From the NCBI GenBank assembly GCA_034436015.1, contig DAOTWG010000016.1, forward strand, positions 1-6,685: 6,685 nucleotides of DNA, read 5' to 3'. The position numbers and the translations under genes were made by a program. The notes beneath the pieces were generated by a model. The model was not told where the DNA came from and searched no databases. It saw nothing but the letters and a program-made list of their open reading frames with translations. Of the stretch, positions 6,020 to 6,685 are shown one piece after another (within the stretch, counting starts at the first letter, position 1; every line of letters begins with the position of its first letter). Source of the stretch: DAOTVX01 sp034436015 (GTDB lineage Bacteria > Chloroflexota > Anaerolineae > Anaerolineales > Villigracilaceae).

Positions 6020-6235
6020 ATGACCCGGTTGCTGCGCGCCATCGAAGATCACTTCCAGACCAGCCGCCCGTTGGCGGAAAGCATTTGCGCCCTCCTGCGC
6101 GGCGTGCAGCGCCGCATGGTGGAAGAAGCCGCCGCGCGCTCCTCGTTGGTCAAGCGGCGCAGCAGCTTGTTCGGCGTGTTGGCAGCCCTGGGGTTGATGG
6201 CAAGCGTGCTCCTAATAAGCCTCTCCGTTCCTTAA
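6020..6235 (+). CDS. Small protein with one C-terminal membrane helix, function unknown
   Basis: A 71-residue protein I do not recognise as a named family. Residues 1-49 are helical and charged (RAIEDHF, then LLRGVQRRMVEEAAARSSLVKRR); 50-69 form one hydrophobic helix (LFGVLAALGLMASVLLISLS), giving a tail-anchored, probably N-in topology by the positive-inside rule (KRR just before the helix). Codons have a strong G/C preference at third positions, unlike the preceding spacer, which supports real coding. An in-frame TAG at 6011-6013 fixes ATG 6020 as the only possible ATG start; just TAGGG lies upstream as a poor ribosome site. It lies 89 bp before the Flp-type pilin on the same strand and may be a pilus accessory or a second short envelope protein. 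That link is inferred from position only. Confidence 0.6.
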   Translation: MTRLLRAIEDHFQTSRPLAESICALLRGVQRRMVEEAAARSSLVKRRSSLFGVLAALGLMASVLLISLSVP

Positions 6236-6310
6236 TACACACTTGTCGCCACCCCCTGTCGCCAAGCTAGTATCATAATGTTTGGTTCGTATTTTTTCTT
6301 CTCATTCACC

Positions 6311-6318
6311 AAAGGAGG
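6311..6318 (+). promoter_or_regulatory. Strong Shine-Dalgarno site of the pilin gene
   Basis: AAAGGAGG ends 6 bases before the ATG at 6325, a near-perfect anti-16S match and by far the strongest ribosome site in the window. It selects the ATG at 6325 over the second in-frame ATG at 6331 and suggests that the pilin is made in large amounts. A T-rich tract (TATTTTTTCTTCTC, 6291-6304) lies just upstream. Confidence 0.85.
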
Positions 6319-6324
6319 TTTTCC

Positions 6325-6492
6325 ATGAACATGCGAGAATTTCTGCATGACGAGGGTGGTCAGGACCAGATGGAGTACGTCCTGCTGGCCGCCGCCGGCA
6401 TCATTGTCGTGGCGGCCGCCGTCATTGCCTTCCGCAATGAGATCGGCGCCGCTTTCGAGTATGCTTCGTCCATCCTGCGCAGCGTGCGGTAG
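6325..6492 (+). CDS. Flp/Tad-type (class IVb) prepilin
   Basis: A 55-residue protein with the hallmarks of Flp prepilins, the subunits of Tad adhesion pili. The short basic/acidic leader MNMREFLHDEGG is followed by QDQMEYVLLAAAGIIVVAAAVIAF. If the prepilin peptidase (TadV/CpaA type) cuts after Gly12, the mature protein of 43 residues begins QDQMEY, placing the family's conserved Glu5 and Tyr6 exactly where expected. The hydrophobic helix covers about 18-36; it inserts in the membrane and later packs the pilus core. The short tail (RNEIGAAFEYASSILRSVR) is amphipathic. Length is normal for the family. Too short for many gene finders, it is supported by a strong ribosome site. No Tad ATPase, peptidase or secretin is visible in the window; they may lie to the right. 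A second pilin-like N-terminal motif occurs in another frame at 6500-6523. Confidence 0.9.
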   Translation: MNMREFLHDEGGQDQMEYVLLAAAGIIVVAAAVIAFRNEIGAAFEYASSILRSVR

Positions 6493-6685
6493 CCGGCCCG
6501 GGCAGGCATTGACGGAGTACGTCAGGACACATCAACCATTGCGTCCTCAAGGACCGCCGGCGTTGGCTCGATACGCCGGCCAAGCGGCCGGGAGAGCCGC
6601 CGCCGCAAACCCACGTGGACGACCTGCGCCTGCTCGACCTGGCGGTACAGGCCGCGTTGTTGTGGAACCGGCCTCCCGCGGGGGC
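6493..6685. other. Right-end segment, coding-like but unassigned
   Basis: No product is recognisable. Three overlapping readings stay open. The + frame from 6513 has the strongest G/C third-position bias and contains VDDLRLLDLAVQAALLWNRPPAG (GTG at 6615), but has no good start. The + frame with ATG at 6461 overlaps the pilin end and encodes RPGQALTEYV near 6494-6523, then becomes Pro/Ala/Arg-rich. The - frame ends in TGA (6524-6522) and would give the C-terminus of a leftward gene. A 7-bp inverted repeat GCCGGCG/CGCCGGC (6556-6562, 6574-6580) lies inside. At most one of these is real, and the window ends too soon to decide. Confidence 0.35.

Noticed and set aside
5379..6020. 213-codon + frame opposite the PHP gene
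   Set aside because: Antisense to an unambiguous PHP protein with all metal-binding motifs.
6493..6600. GC-rich inverted repeats after the pilin as a terminator
   Set aside because: No T-run follows and the arms are short; likely a by-product of high GC content.

Overview
The window looks like a chromosomal segment of a Chloroflexota bacterium, most likely of the Anaerolineae type. This is inferred from protein character only: a PdxS-PdxT pair, a double acetyltransferase-like protein, an ECF sigma factor followed by a DUF5667-type membrane protein, and a short Flp-type pilin. GC content is moderately high at both ends. It is visibly lower, with more A/T-ending codons, between about 3600 and 6000.

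Left part (1-3289), all on the + strand: the 3' end of pdxS, the complete pdxT (together the two-subunit pyridoxal 5'-phosphate synthase), a GNAT-like protein of unknown substrate, an ECF sigma factor, and 4 bp further on its probable membrane anti-sigma partner. A 625-bp stretch (3290-3914) follows with no convincing gene.

Middle part (3849-5967): a GT-B/capsule-type glycosyl- or glycerophosphotransferase-like gene on +, facing a PHP-domain metallo-phosphoesterase on -. A perfect 10-bp hairpin with a T-rich tail lies between them, oriented to end the PHP transcript. These two genes sit alone, with candidate promoters of their own, and could be an inserted pair.

Right part (5988-6685): a 71-residue protein with one C-terminal membrane helix, then a 55-residue Flp/Tad-type prepilin with a strong Shine-Dalgarno sequence. 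The last 190 bp are coding-like in more than one frame but cannot be assigned.

Nothing here is clearly a new biological system. The best leads are the ECF/DUF5667 pair with a possible self-recognised promoter, the pilin with its small membrane-protein neighbour and a second pilin-like N-terminal motif just downstream, and the unexplained 625-bp spacer.
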